Shown in pieces: positions 13,367-25,880 of a DNA stretch of 64,000 nucleotides (within the stretch, counting starts at the first letter, position 1; each line of letters starts with the position of its first letter). The stretch covers positions 270,842 through 334,841 of the forward strand of contig JAQFVV010000545.1 in the NCBI GenBank assembly GCA_028023455.1, written 5' to 3'. The DNA is from Epiperipatus broadwayi. Lineage: Eukaryota; Onychophora; Udeonychophora; Euonychophora; Peripatidae. The notes under the pieces were generated by a model. The model made no database searches. It saw nothing but the letters and a program-made list of their open reading frames with translations, and had not been told where the DNA came from. A program made the position numbers and the translations under genes.

Positions 13367-16300
13367 TATTTATATATTTTACAGATAAATATCATATTAT
13401 TTTACTTTGCAAAAAATATAATTATGAATAATTAATACATTCATAACTAGCTGTATCATAAAAAATATGCATATTTATGTTTTCTATTGTTTATATTCTT
13501 AAATAAACTCATATATGTTATGAATTAATATACCATTCACCCATTCATTTATCAATTATAAAAAAAAAAAAATTTAATTCCAAGCAATTAAAAGTATTAT
13601 ATCACTTCATAACAATAATGAAAATTACCTAGTGACTTAAAATAATATTAAAATCACATATGATGTCTTCTGGTTTCTGGACATAAATAATTATATCATA
13701 AATTCACCCAAACAACATTCATTAGGAAATCATATTAAAATGTTCATAAATATTTTAAAATCATTAATCTGTTTTAAAGATTAAATTATGATAAATAAAC
13801 ATTTATATTAGTTCAAACTTAACTACATAAAAAAATAGAAATAAGTCTTAATTACTAATGTTAAGTTTTTTAGAAATAAATAAAAAAGTCAATAAATAAA
13901 AAAAAACCCAAAGTTACGAATTTCTTTTCTATTCCAAAACTCCATCGCTGTCAATTGTTGAAAAAAATGTTAGGGTATAAAATTTGCATGGTTACTAAAC
14001 AACAAACTACCAGTCTTTGTTCAAAGCTTCTCTTCTCACAACTTTTTTCACGACATAGATAAATAAATAAAAAAATGTCAACTTTTAAAATCTCTTAATC
14101 CAAGAAAATATTGTTCATCCTGCTTTAAAGATATTTTTAAAACAGTCCATTTCTGAAAATCTTTCCAGGATAACAATAATTTATTTAATAAAGACTTTAA
14201 TAACCATTTTAGGTAAATAAATCCCTTTTTCTCCGTGCATATACATAAATCCAAGGATCCTTTGATTATAGATGCATTATATTTGGCACACATTTCTGGA
14301 GCTTATTTTTCAACAAATCAGACATATTATTTCATTATATATTCCAAATAAATACAATTAACAGAGCAAATAGATGAGGTCAGGTTTCAATATTTAAAGA
14401 TTATTTATTTTTGATATCGTATTTTTCCAATAAGCATTTTCTTCTTTTTAAAAGATAGCAAAATAAAACAGTAATTATTCTGTTAGGAAACTTAAATCTT
14501 TTATCATATATTTGGCAATTATACTTTTTAGTTTATCTTTAACATTTCTTGCTTCTATAACTTCAAATAAAATTTGTTTCAAAGGCAAACATTATTAAAG
14601 TGGTAATTATTAGAAAATAAAAAATGTTCTAAAAATGATATATTATATTTTATCTCCTATGTCTTTTAAAATTTAAAGATAATATATGTTTCTATCTCTT
14701 CCAGTGTCTTATATTAAAATAATGTCTTTTTAAAATTATTAATTTTATTATCAACACATAAATAAGTCTTTAAGAGTAGTAATTAATTTATTGAATGCAC
14801 AGAGACCATATGTAAATATTTTAAACAGGCTTTAGTCTGTGTACTCAATGTGCTTTAAAATTCACAGTAATCAAGCATATTTTGCTGATAGAAGAAACCT
14901 TCTAAATCATGACACAAGATAGTGACTTTTATAAAGATAAGAGTGGCCATCTTATCTTTAAGCTAAATGTCCATTTATATAGGCGAATCTGAAGCATCTT
15001 GATTTGGTAGTGTGAAGTAGTTGTTTTCTCCATTGTTTAAACTATTTATAAATAATTATTATATACAATATATTTCTAGAGAATAAATGTTTATACTGTT
15101 GAAGCATTCCATAAGAAAAATTATTAAAATTCTTACTCCAACTCTTAGCATGGTTATGCTCCAATAAAAACATTGGCATTTGGCCAGTCTCCTCCCGATA
15201 TTTCTTAATGTAGATTTTCATTCAATAAGTCAATAATGAGTTTTTAAATCAAGTTTCTGAATAGTTGTACTGATAGTTAAATATTTAAAATTTGTATTCA
15301 CACATGTTGTTGAACAAAATATAAATCCTTTATGTTCCAAAACATTATAAAAATAATAATATTTAAAATTTAATTTACAGCAATTTCCTGTTAATAACTT
15401 TTCACAATTTTATCTACATAACACAACACAATAATAATAATCAATCAATCCAATGTCATACACCAGTCTATTTATACTTATTCTATCAAGATATTTGATT
15501 GGATAAATAGAGCCAGACAAATCAACTAATTTACATTATGATCAGACTTTGTAATTTTTAAAAGTAAAAATAAAATTATGAGGCATCTTTTTTTTAATAA
15601 TAAAAATATAATTAAATATTTAAATATGCACAACTCTATTCATTCAATAAAAATATTTTTGAATAATTCAATTTATTAATATTCAATAAAATATTTCATT
15701 TAATGTACCTATTTTAGTCTGCTTTTTTATCAGTTTAAATATTATTTAAAACTTAATTTAAATATCCTATGATGTTCAAATGTATGAATTTCACTAATAA
15801 TTTTAGTAAATAACTAGAACTTTCTTTTAAATTCTGGAAAGCACTTCACAAACATATATTTATTAGACAGTCATGTGATAAACTTTTTCAGACATAATGT
15901 AGCAAATTTTAACTTACTGTCTGCATATATTTTTAAAATGAATATTTAATTTTAAAAAATGCATTATATAAAATATTTAATATAATAATGTAATTTAAAA
16001 TATTAATTTTGATATTTATTATATGATAATAAATAAAATTGAAACATTTAGAACATCATACAATACTATTAATAACTTTTATAAGAATATTAAAAAACAT
16101 TAACTCATTTTATAATATATTTAACAATTTATTCAATTATTAATAACTACATTTAAATTATTGATTTATTAACATACTTATTAAGTAGAATACTAACTAT
16201 ATTTTTAAATATAACTGATATTAACCTGTCTTACTTGTACAATATTAAATTATTCTGCTTTTGTCATTTAATTTTATGGTTAGAAATAGTTTTAAAATAC

Positions 16301-16466
16301 TCTACAACTTACTTATGGATTTATTTAATCCAGTTCAAGTCCCTTTAAATCAATACATTAATAATTATAGGTTTTATAACTATCTAAATTTAATTTTTTT
16401 TTAGAAAATTGTACTTCTATAACCTATCTATCCCTAATAAATGTGCACAATACATATTATAAAGAT
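13367..16466. other. AT-rich stretch without a gene
   Basis: Long AT-rich sequence with scattered ATTTAAA and TTAATA runs. The longest frame (14078-14293, minus) shows no domain. Nothing in it could be assigned to a transposon family or an exon with confidence. It probably belongs to the long intron or spacer upstream of the exon at 19827. Confidence 0.5.
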
Positions 16467-16870
16467 CATTCCAATAGCTCTAAACCAGCTTTTTTTAAAA
16501 ATGATAAATGCTACAAAAGAAAGCATTCAAATCATCTTTATCTAGAATAGTCCCTATCTCCAGACTAGTTTCAAGCTATGGCTCTCTTCATTGAGGAGCT
16601 AAGACACCAGATTTAAAAAACTAACTCAAGATTAAGCATTTAAAATATGCAAAAACTCACTATACGTATTGCCACTAACTGCAAGCTAGAATAATCAAGG
16701 TAAGAAATGGTGATCATGAGATGTTTATTGGTTTAAGATAAGTATTTATCTAAAACCGGTTTGGGGATAGGGACAATCCTAGATAAAGATGATTTGAATG
16801 TTTTCTTTTGAAGCATTTATCATTAAAAAAAAATAAACTTGTTTAGAGCTATTGAAATGCTCTTTATATT
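16467..16870. repeat. Fold-back element (about 400 bp)
   Basis: The left arm starts with AATAGCTCTAAACCAGCTTT and runs through ATTCAAATCATCTTTATCTA. The right arm carries the complement, ending near GTTTAGAGCTATT. The loop contains AAGAAATGGTGATCATGAG, which is shared with the palindrome at 27.8-28.4 kb. The AGCTCTAAACCAGC start and TATCCCCA-type blocks are shared with the cluster at 48.4-49.5 kb. These islands therefore look like diverged members of one fold-back family. There is no coding capacity. Confidence 0.65.
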
Positions 16871-16973
16871 ACATATTGGTAAATACAAGCTATATAGGTC
16901 ATGTGACATATAACATGATTTTATTATATATATATATATGGATACTGTTATTGTAAATAAAGTATTTACTTCT

Positions 16974-17097
16974 TGTTATATATGTGTATGCTCAAATACA
17001 TAAACAAGGAAGTAAATGTAAAAAATGCAAAAGGTAAAAAATATAATGCACTAAAGATTTATTATTAAAAATTAAAATGTACAAAGTAAAATATCCA
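16974..17097 (+). repeat. 5' LTR of the 17 kb Ty3/gypsy element (internally deleted)
   Basis: Starts TGTTATATATGTGTATGC, matching the right LTR start TGTTATGTATGTATATAC. Its second half (AAAGATTTATTATTAAAAAT, then ATGTACAAAGTAAAAT) matches the second half of the right LTR almost exactly. About 270 bp present in the right copy are absent here. In the right copy that segment is bounded by two AAATACAT motifs, so deletion between short direct repeats is the simple explanation. Confidence 0.7.
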
Positions 17098-17111
17098 GGC
17101 AATTAGTAAAA

Positions 17112-18960
17112 ATGTGTACGCAGTCCCTAAATGCTAGGAAATTAATAATGTCACTCCAGAGATCAAATTTTTTTGTTAAATTAAATCTTAATACCACTTT
17201 CCATCAGATACATGTTAATAAGCAGGCAGCTAACATAATAACATTAAACACTCACCTAGGGTTATATAAATATATGAGGCTCCTGTTTGGGATAATTTCA
17301 GCCTCTAATGATTTCAATCAAAAATTGAAACTCTCCTTAATGGATTTGAGGGTATTATCTCATATTGTGATGGCATTCTGATTACAGTGAAAATGAACTT
17401 GGAATGTGTCTTCTTAAAGTCTGCAAAAAACTGAATGAATTTGGGACAAAATTCAACACCCAAAAGTGCATATAGAAAGAAAGTGAAATCAAGTTCTTAG
17501 ACCACATTATGTCTAAAAATGGCATATCTCTTGCACTCGAAAAAGCTAAAGTGGTAGCAGAGGCACCGAGACCTAACAACATGAGACAACTTCAAACCTT
17601 CCTGGATCTTGTTAATTACTTTGAAAATGTTTAGAAGGAAATGCTCATGTGGGCAGACCCTTATACTATCTTCTCAAAAAGAATTAAAAATCGAAATGGG
17701 AAGGCAAAGAAGAAAAAGAAAAAGAATTTTTGCACAGAAAATCACTGTTGACTTTAAAAAAAATTACTGTTACATGACAACAGCGAGTTGGAAGTATCTC
17801 TGATTATGGATTCATTTGAATTTGGGTTTGGAGCAATATTATGTCACCCTGCTCATTTAGGTGAACAACCCATTGCTTATGCATCATGTACTTTGTCCAA
17901 AGCAGAGAAAAATTATAATAAGCTTGACAAGGTTGAACCATATCAAAACAAAATAGAAATTAATTATATCAATGCCCTTAAGAGTCAAACCTTCAACCTC
18001 AAAATAGTGACTACATAGACAGCTGAAAGACAACAGCAACCAATGGACAGTAAAGCAGATCTGTGAAGGATGGCTGAATCAATATCCTAGTTTCCTCCAT
18101 ATGGAATGCTCATGTGAGCAGTTATCTGTATCTAAGGGATGCATTCTAAGGGGTGATAGGATGCTAATCTTGGTAAAAGGCAGGAATCAAATTCATAAGT
18201 TTTTGCATGAGGGTCATCCAGGCATTGTTAGGACAAAAGCATTAACCCATAGTTATGTCTGGTGGCCCAACATTAGTAATATCGAAAAATATATAAAAAA
18301 TGCAACAACTGTCAATTATGCATTAAAGTGTCACTGGCTAAGTTTGGACTGTGGCCTAAAGGTGAAAGGCCATGGCAATGGATACACATTGACCACTGTG
18401 GTTCAATTGAGGGTCATTTGTTTTGGTGGTGATCAGCATATGTACAGATTGGTCGAAACATAAAATAGTAACACCAGTTCAGATGTGACAGCAAATTATA
18501 TGAAATTTTTGTTCATCATGGCTTTCCAGAAATGCTTGTTTCTGATAATGGAACTGGCTTTACATCAGCTAAGTTTGAAGAAGCAATGCAAACACATACT
18601 CAGTCCCTCCTCTTACCACCCACAATCCAAAGGATTAGCTGAGAAAGCCATACAGAACTTAAAGTCATCCATCAACTAATTGGAGAAAACTAAAATATCT
18701 GAAGCAGTGCTGACTGCACTTCTTCATCAATATGCAATCCCTAGTGCTAAATCTGGAAATCACCAGCTGAAATGTATTTAGATAGAAAGTTACACACAAA
18801 ATTATCAAACATTGTGCCAACAGTGGATCAAAATAAACAGTATGCTGATACTTATAAATTTAAGTTGCAGGAAAAAGTATGGATAAAGAATAACATGGAC
18901 AAGTTTTGGGTAAAGAATAATATATGCAGGTCATAGTTATTCATCACCTGTCAAAACAAG
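17112..18960 (+). pseudogene. Broken pol: RT, RNase H and integrase of Ty3/gypsy
   Basis: The fragments read in order. At 17112-17381 the frame contains LNLNTTFHQIHV and NTHLGLYKYMRLLFGI, the RT palm of Ty3/gypsy polymerases. In a shifted frame near 17365 the active-site box reads YCDGI instead of the usual Y-x-D-D. At 17788-18018 there is RNase H with FGFGAILCHP and PIAYASCTLSKAEKNYNKL. At 18101-18463 comes the integrase zinc region with HEGHPGIVRT and WWPNI; its Cys pair (CNNCQLC) lies in another frame. At 18485-18679 lies the integrase core with SDNGTGFTSA (shifted frame) and SSYHPQSKGLAEKAIQNL, which carries the last acidic residue. Several frameshifts and stops make it non-functional. 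Confidence 0.85.
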
Positions 18961-19234
18961 TAATGACTCTTCGCATAAAAAATGGGGAAATACTGCTCAA
19001 GCATGTAAACTAGCTGTGTAAAAATGAAAACCTGGGGTTAATACCCAAATTATTTAAACAATGTGCACTGATGAGCAACTAGTTACTAAGTGATAATGCC
19101 AAGGCAGAAACAGAGAATACCCACTACAATGAACAGCAAGCAAAGCTGAGACAATTCCACTTCAATATAGTAAAAGACAAAGAAGATTTGTGACTATATA
19201 CTAAGTCCAGAGATTAAAAATTAGTCTCTGAACT

Positions 19235-19243
19235 TGGGGGAGG
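19235..19243 (+). other. Polypurine tract of the 17 kb LTR element
   Basis: The sequence TTGGGGGAGG-TAA lies directly before the right LTR start TGTTATG at 19247. This is where second-strand priming by a polypurine tract is expected in LTR retroelements. Confidence 0.6.
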
Positions 19244-19246
19244 TAA

Positions 19247-19638
19247 TGTTATGTATGTATATACTTAAATACATCATAATAAAAATAATAAATTAAACGG
19301 TAATAAACTATTATAAACAGTTTTTAAATCTGCATAAGTACTTTTGGTTAATTTCTTAAACCTGCCTCAACTGCCATTAAATTAAAAAAAAAAAAACAAA
19401 GCGGAAACAAACTCATCAATTCAAATCCCATAAATCCTGTATTTTAATGTTAACAACTTGTCTATTTATTTGCATTTTATTTCTATTTATAAAAATTGCC
19501 TCCTTAATTTTTCTTATTTATATTACATGTTTAAATACATATACAAATGTGTAAATGTAAATAAATGCAAAGGGTAAAATATATAATTATATTAAAGATT
19601 TATTATTAAAAATTAAAATGTACAAAGTAAAATAGCCA
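19247..19638 (+). repeat. 3' LTR of the 17 kb Ty3/gypsy element
   Basis: Begins TGTTATGTATGTATATAC after the polypurine tract and ends near AATAGCCA. It is about 390 bp, and its 3' half is highly similar to 17000-17097. It appears to be the fuller of the two LTRs. A stretch of A residues near 19383-19396 is probably simple-repeat expansion. The exact 3' end is uncertain because the flanking bases give no convincing target duplication. Confidence 0.65.
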
Positions 19639-19826
19639 AGAAATTGGAAAGTAAAAGACTATTTAAATGTAAAAAGCAATTAGAAAGATTAGTGATCGAA
19701 GTAACTAACCTAATTAAAATAATTGTAGCAAAATATTAATAGTCAAATGAATCAGAGTTCCTGATTCATTCATTGATAACTATGGCAGAGACCTAAAAAC
19801 AACTTTTCACTTGTGTAATATAACAG

Positions 19827-20032
19827 ATTAAATTCTCTGATCCAGGATGCAGATAGAAAAAGTGAAATAATTATTTTATCAGCTGGATCTGAAGATGAAC
19901 CAACCAGCAGCATAAGTGAACTTGAATTAGAGAGTTCCTTAGAGAAAATAAAGGGAACACTTGCTGTTTGGAACTCACTCAGTGCAGATGGACTTTTACT
20001 CATCGGTGCTGGATGGCATCAAATACAGCAAG
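19827..20032 (+). CDS. Host exon: acidic/coiled-coil segment (about 68 codons)
   Basis: The acceptor is a pyrimidine-rich stretch ending in ATATAACAG and the donor is CAAG|GTAAGG. The exon is 206 bases. One base completes a codon, 68 codons follow, and one G is left over. The start reads LNSLIQDADRKSEIIILSAG, followed by an acidic serine-rich part (GSEDEPTSSISELELESS) and then LEKIKGTLAVWNSLSADG and LLIGAGWHQIQQ. The leftover G joins the AA of the exon at 21213 to give Glu, so the phases agree. Base composition is richer in G and C than the flanks. The protein is not recognised; the mixed acidic and heptad character suggests a cytoskeletal, centrosomal or ciliary scaffold, which is only a guess. 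Confidence 0.75.
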
Positions 20033-20659
20033 GTAAGGACAATACAGGTACTATTGATAATCTATATTATAATTTATGTATGCCTCCAGGCCTTATTATA
20101 CATATAATTTTTATATATGTAAATAGTTAAATCTTTGTTAATTATTGTATATTAAATACTTTAAATATTAACTACTATTCATGTGGTTTGTACTTTGAGG
20201 GTGCCTTCTTAGTTTCATTAGTCTGCAGAGCAGTAGTCTCATTTCAAACCTTGCTACTAGCAATCATTGCAATTGACAGCTAGACATAGCGCTGCTGTAA
20301 ATTGTTACAGCACAGCAATTGCATAATTATCCTAATTGTATTCACTCTAAAAAATTTACATAATTAACATGCACTGAAGTTTAAACAAATTTATGCTAAT
20401 TAATTATATATTTAAAAGTCACACAAGAATATCAGTAATAAATACAGTTAAGTACATGTGTGCAAAAGCTCAGTAATATGGATGCAAAGATATATGTTTA
20501 TGTCATGCATGTATAGAAATATTACAAACACACTGTTAATATTCTACATAGTCTCTATAATTTCTTAGATAATAAATCTATTTTTATTCATCTATCTCTA
20601 TATGTATTTTATTATGAAGGTAAATCTATTATTATATAGCAGCTGAAAATTTTGAAACT

Positions 20660-20820
20660 ATTAAAAGTGGAAGTTAACCTCTGATAATGCGCTATTTCTT
20701 AAATATTATAAATATGAAGTGATCATTTAAGTTTTTTAAACTCTTACTGGCGGGCGAGTGCACGGAAATTTATAATATTTAAGAAATAGCGCATTATCGG
20801 AGGTTGACTTCTGCTTTAAT
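20660..20820. repeat. Small palindromic MITE inside an intron
   Basis: Arms of about 53 bp: ATTAAAAGTGGAAGTTAACC and CTCTGATAATGCGCTATTTC on the left, with the near-exact complement ending CTTCTGCTTTAAT on the right. The loop holds a GC-rich patch, GGCGGGCGAGTGCACGG, which is unusual for this window. It is 161 bp long and non-coding. It lies in the 1.2 kb intron between the exons at 19827 and 21213, in which I see nothing else. Confidence 0.75.
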
Positions 20821-21212
20821 ATTTTATTATGGTTATAATAAACTCCTATTTAATTTTGCTTATTGTTTGGTTTGTTATTGATGTGACCTAGCTGGTATAC
20901 AAATATATCCCTGAGGTACACAGCACGTATACTTGAAGTAAAATAGAATTATTATACAAAAAAATTAATCTATTTAATAAATTGTTTTAAATAATTTAAT
21001 TGATTATATATATATGTTTGCTCATTAAATTTTTTAAATGCAGTATTCTATCAAAAAGACACTATTTTAAAATAAATAAAACTTTTTTAAAGAAATATAT
21101 AATATGCACATTTTATATACTAAATTTACGTAGAAATGATTTTTAAAAAAATTCATATTACTTTTGATCCTTAATATTATATTTCATTCTATTTTAAAGA
21201 AATTGTGTTTAG

Positions 21213-21312
21213 AATTGAAATCTCTACAAGCAATTTTAAAAGAAAATGAAGTGGAGCTTAAATCTGTTTCTATTCAACTTTTACATAAGAAGAATATTTT
21301 AAAAGAACTCGA
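21213..21312 (+). CDS. Host exon: coiled-coil segment (33 residues)
   Basis: The start is chosen by phase. The acceptor TTGTGTTTAG precedes 21213, and AA completes the Glu codon begun by the last G of the exon at 20032. An alternative acceptor 13 bases upstream would bring an in-frame stop. The codons read LKSLQAILKENEVELKSVSI and then QLLHKKNILKEL, with leucine or isoleucine spaced as in a coiled coil. The exon ends GA|GTAAGT, and these two bases pair with the A at 36404 to make another Glu. The following intron is 15.1 kb and full of transposon insertions. Protein family unknown. Confidence 0.75.
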
Positions 21313-21944
21313 GTAAGTCATCTGACTGTTGTTTTTGATTAATATATTGTTTAAAATTCCATTAAAGTTTGTTTTCAGGTTAAGATATATATTTTTTAAC
21401 TTCTATTATATACATACAGTGTTATCATATGGGTGAGAGGTACATTTGTGCAAGATAAATTTTGTGCTTCTCCTCTCCCCATTTTAATAAATAATATTTG
21501 TATTACAATACATTTTCCCCAGTTCTTTCAACAGAAAAACTTGAAAATATGGCTTTAATCATTTAACATGTTTTGTTCATTTATTTCTATAAAATAAACC
21601 CAGAGATTAAAACATTTGCTAAATTAAAAGTTATTAATTCAATATCCTTTGACTTTTCTTATGCAATTGTAATTTAAGCTAAATTCTTTGGAAGCAAAAA
21701 ATAAAAAAGCTTAAAATAGAATTCTTATATTGATATCATTATAGAAATATTGAAAGCATGCTCAGCTTTCTATAGTAAGCATAAAATTCCATTTTATTTC
21801 ACACTTCATTTAAGCTTTTCTCATTTCTCACTTCCAAAATAATTACATTGAAAAAAATTATTGTTACAAAAAATATTTTTAGAAACAATAATTAAATAAT
21901 ATCTTAAAAACAAAAATATTCATTTAGAAAATTTGAAAGATTAT

Positions 21945-23627
21945 TTGGTTGTTTTTTATTCCCTCGTGTCAGCCAAATGATGGCGCTATTTCTAGGACAA
22001 TTCCTAGAAATATAGCGTTTCAGCGTCATACACCCAACCTAAGAGGCTTCTTTCTACGATAAAGCACAGAAAGAGTTTTCGTGGCAGTCTCAGCCAACCT
22101 AAGAGGCTTCTTTCTACGATAAAACACAGAAAGAGTCCCCGCTGGTCTGGCTTTTTTTATACTAAAAGCACAGACAAATTCCTTATTGGTTGCCATAGTT
22201 AGTTGTATTATTAACTTTATCGTAATGCTAGAATGTCTATTTTCTCTATATTATCATGTGAGAGTGTGTGGATTTTAGCCTGTCATAATTATTTAAAATT
22301 TCATTACAAAAGTTTTTTTTTTCAAGTGCTCTAACCTACTGTTACATTGTAACTTTATTAACAATGTCGTGAAGGTTCCATTACGAATGGGTAACTCTCA
22401 AAAATTGCTTTTAAGGGTGTGGTAGAGTAGTGATTTAAAGATCATGTGAAAAGTAACGTTTTCGCGAGAATTCGTCCGTGACAAATCACTTTTGATATAT
22501 ACGCATAAACAAAAACAACCCAGTGTCTGATTATTAATTACTGTCCAAAAAAAGAAAATTAGTCGGGTATTATTTTTACATTTACTATTTAAATAAGATT
22601 AGTTTTTATATGTACACACATTAACAAAAACAACCCAGTTTCTGATTAATTACGTCCAAAAAAAGAAAAGCAAATTAGTCGGGTTTGATTTTTAAATGTA
22701 GTATTTGAATTACAGTACTTTTTATATATACACAATAACAAAAAGAATCCACTTTCTGATTTATTACTGTCAAAAAAAAAAAAGCAAATTAGTCGGATAT
22801 CATTTGTAAATTGAGTATTTCAATGACAGTCCTTTTTATATATACACACTAACAAAAAGAACCCACTTTCTGATTAATTACTGTCCAAAAAAAAAGCAAA
22901 TTAGTTAGGTATCATTTGAAAATTTAGCATGAATTTTTAAATGTTGTGGGTAAATTGAATAATGTAGAATTGCGTATTATTTTCTATTCAAAAAAGACCA
23001 TAACTTTTTCTATATATACTTACAAAGAAAATAAAACCAACTTTCTGATTTATTACTGTCATTACCAAAAAAAAAAAGTTCACCAACAAAAACAATCCAC
23101 TTTCTGATTCATTACTGTCCAAAAAAATGCAAAATAATCGGGTATCATTTTTAAATGTAGTATTTAAAGAACGGTACTTTTTATATATATGCACTAACAA
23201 AAAGAACCCACTTTCTGATTAATTACTGTCAAAAAAAAAAGCAAATTACTCGTGTATCATTTTTAAATTTAGCGTGAATGTAGAAATTTTGTGTAAATTG
23301 AAAAATGTATAATTGCGTATTATTTTCCATTAAAAAAAATACCGTAACTTTTTATAGATACACACAAACAAAAACAACCCATTTTATGATTAATTACTGT
23401 CCAAAAAATGTCAATTATTCAGGTATCATTTTAAAATTTAATGTGAAAATATAAATTTTTGTTTTTTAAATAGTAATATTATTTACTATTAGTTCCTCTA
23501 ATTTCCTATTACAGAACTAAAAAAGCCGATGGAATCACAGATCCGTCCAGAAATCATAATATGTATGTGTTTTTGATTAGCATCAATGCCATCAAATGGC
23601 TGACACAAGAGAATAGAAAACAACCGA
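21945..23627. mobile_element. 1.7 kb TIR element packed with a tandem repeat
   Basis: The left end reads TTGGTTGTTTTTTATTCCCT followed by CGTGTCAGCCAAATGATGGC. The right end, reverse complemented, reads TCGGTTGTTTTCTATTCTCT followed by TGTGTCAGCCATTTGATGGC. TTAT flanks both ends (21941-21944, 23628-23631), consistent with a target duplication. Near the left end, a block of about 59 bp with CAACCTAAGAGGCTTC is duplicated (near 22035 and 22094). The rest is dominated by a tandem repeat (22490-23440). No transposase is present. It is a non-autonomous cut-and-paste type element of unidentified superfamily, in the intron between exons 21213 and 36404. Confidence 0.7.
22490..23440. repeat. Tandem repeat array within the TIR element
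   Basis: Units recur at roughly 113 bp, with some longer spacings. Each has the order TTTTTATATATACAC, AACAAAAA-AACCCACTTTCTGATT, ATTACTGTC, an A-run, and AAATTAGTCGGGTATCATTT. At least seven degenerate copies can be followed (near 22500, 22613, 22727, 22840, 23010, 23180 and 23355). Non-coding. Confidence 0.75.
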
Positions 23628-23631
23628 TTAT

Positions 23632-25880
23632 TTTTTTGGATAATCCTGTCAAATTGCTAGTAGAGATAGGAAATATCTGCAAATAATATTTTTTTTTTAA
23701 TATATGTGTTTTTATTATTTAAAAAAAAATTACCACATACACAAAAATATTGCATTTCTTCCCTCCTCTTCTCAGGTTGTTTTTGATGTTATATAAGAAA
23801 TTCTATATAATATCTGATAAAATGAAAATATACACAGAAATTTAAAATAATATTTAGCTTTAATATTGCCTAGCATGCTTTCAATATATTTTTACGATGT
23901 CATATTCATATCTTTTCTGTCTGTATTTTTATTTTACCAGATATTATGTTGGTTTAGAAAATAAAAAAATTAGTAACAATTGAATTACATAAGTAATTCT
24001 AGTTTACTTATCTGGTTATTAAAAATACTGCCTATAGCCAGAGTTTAATTCTCTGGAATACTCACCTCTGAACTCCATCCTGCATAGTGAGAAGAAAAAA
24101 GAGTCTGACTTGTCTCCATTATTCTTTCTGAACCAATATTTAGATCAATTTTAACTGGAATGTCAATAATTCATTAAATATAGTTCTTCATTTGAAAAGC
24201 AATTCAAAATCTGTCCTGCATTAGCTCATTCATATTTATTAACAAAGTTATATTTCTTCTATAATAAAATATTTACATTATTATTTAATTTTTTATGTGT
24301 ATGTTATCCACTATTAATAACTAAAATTTATTATATATGTAGTCTAACATTTTAAATTTTTATACTTACATTGTTTATTATATAATTTTTATATTTTATT
24401 ATGACCACTAAATTAGGTCAATTTTAAATAACGTGGCTGATATAACTCTTTCATTCCATTAGCACGAGCTTGTTAAAAATAATTTTTTGTTTAAAAATCC
24501 ATTAGTTACTTTTAATTCAGAATCTCTCACACACATAACTTATTTACATTTTCTATTAACAAAAATAGTTTTACTTTTTTTTCATTCAATAATAAAATAT
24601 TTACACCACCATATTTTTAATTTTTAGCATTTATTAATAATTAAGTTGTATTAAATATATATTACACTTTATTGCAATTAAGTCAAATAATTTTTTTACT
24701 TCAGGGAAATATATTCTAGTTCGCTTCATGCGTAGTTCAATTGTCCTCAAAGGTGTGTATTATTACCAAATAAATAAATAAGAATGAATGAGCTATACAA
24801 ATAAATATTCTTTATTGATTTTAGTATCTATTCAATGATGATTAGCTACATATGAATCTGAGGTTGGATTTAAGAATCAATAAAATATAAAATAAGTTAA
24901 ATGTAAATGGTTTACATAAGTTTAAAAGTTAGTTTAACTAAATACATATAGTGCATCCAATAAAATAAAATATATAAAGTTGTTTACCTTCATATCTCAC
25001 TATTATCTTGAAAACTTTATTATTTATTTATTACACTAATAATAACTATAACTAAATAATTAAATAATTATAACAAAGTTTATTTCAGTAATCCAAGATT
25101 TATAATTTACTAACAATACATTTACATAAGCATTAGATATTAAATTAAAAGCACAAGGTAATTGTTTTCATAAATTTAAATCCTTATTGATGCTTAGTAT
25201 GATAATTCTTAAAAAAATTTAATAAGCACATTTAATAATCCAATTCAGCTTGTATAGTTAGCACATTTAATCCATTTTAGAATATTTTTCTGGTCAATTT
25301 ATGATGCTTATTTCATTTTCATATTGTAGAATTTATAATCCTAAATTTTTTATTAAAGGACTGATATTGAATTATAGTTTCTATACAATGAGAGTGGTTT
25401 AATCCTTTAAAGAACACTTGCTGATTTATATCCTTATGGTTGGCATTTATCACATTTTAAAAGCATTAGATCACTAATCCTTTGGTTTTAACATAATAAC
25501 ATAATTTATTTTGCTATATAGTTTCAGGCTGTTTAATAATTAATAAGACCTAGCATTAATTAAGTAATAATTTGTAAGCTCTTCATTCTTAATTTTTTTT
25601 TTCATTTAAGATTTTGTATTTTTTTTAGTTTGGTTTTTTTTTTTGTATTTTTTTTCTCTTGCATTAATATTATATTCCTTTAACTTATTGTGCATAATAA
25701 CAGATAATTTTTGTGCATTATATGTGTATATTTGTGAAGAGGTTTTTTTTTTTTGCAGTCTCTTATATATAGTTAAATAAGAGAGTAGTCAGAGATTTGC
25801 ATGCTATATAAAGATGATTTATCTATTTTTATATAAAAGTAAATCAATTATTGCATATTTCTAGTTGAGACTCAAATATA
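23632..25880. other. AT-rich intronic DNA without a gene
   Basis: No supported coding sequence. There are T and A runs and many ATTTAATA-type stretches. This is part of the 15.1 kb intron between the exons at 21213 and 36404. Confidence 0.55.

Larger units (their letters stand above)
16974..19638 (+). mobile_element. Degenerate Ty3/gypsy LTR retroelement, gag-less
   Basis: LTR-like direct repeats lie at 16974-17097 and 19247-19638. A broken pol between them holds pieces of reverse transcriptase, RNase H and integrase in the canonical Ty3/gypsy order. Pol remains begin almost directly after the left LTR, so gag, protease and the start of RT are missing. A purine-rich stretch (TTGGGGGAGG) sits just before the right LTR, as a polypurine tract should. 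The element lies immediately upstream of the host exon at 19827, in the same orientation. It is clearly dead: it has many stops and frameshifts and an altered catalytic box. LTR ends are judged by TG...CA and by homology and may be off by some bases. Confidence 0.8.

Noticed and set aside
13921-14060. Possible minus-strand promoter and first exon with an X-box-like GCATGGTTAC
   Set aside because: The motif fits the X-box consensus poorly, and the ATG frame closes after 18 codons.
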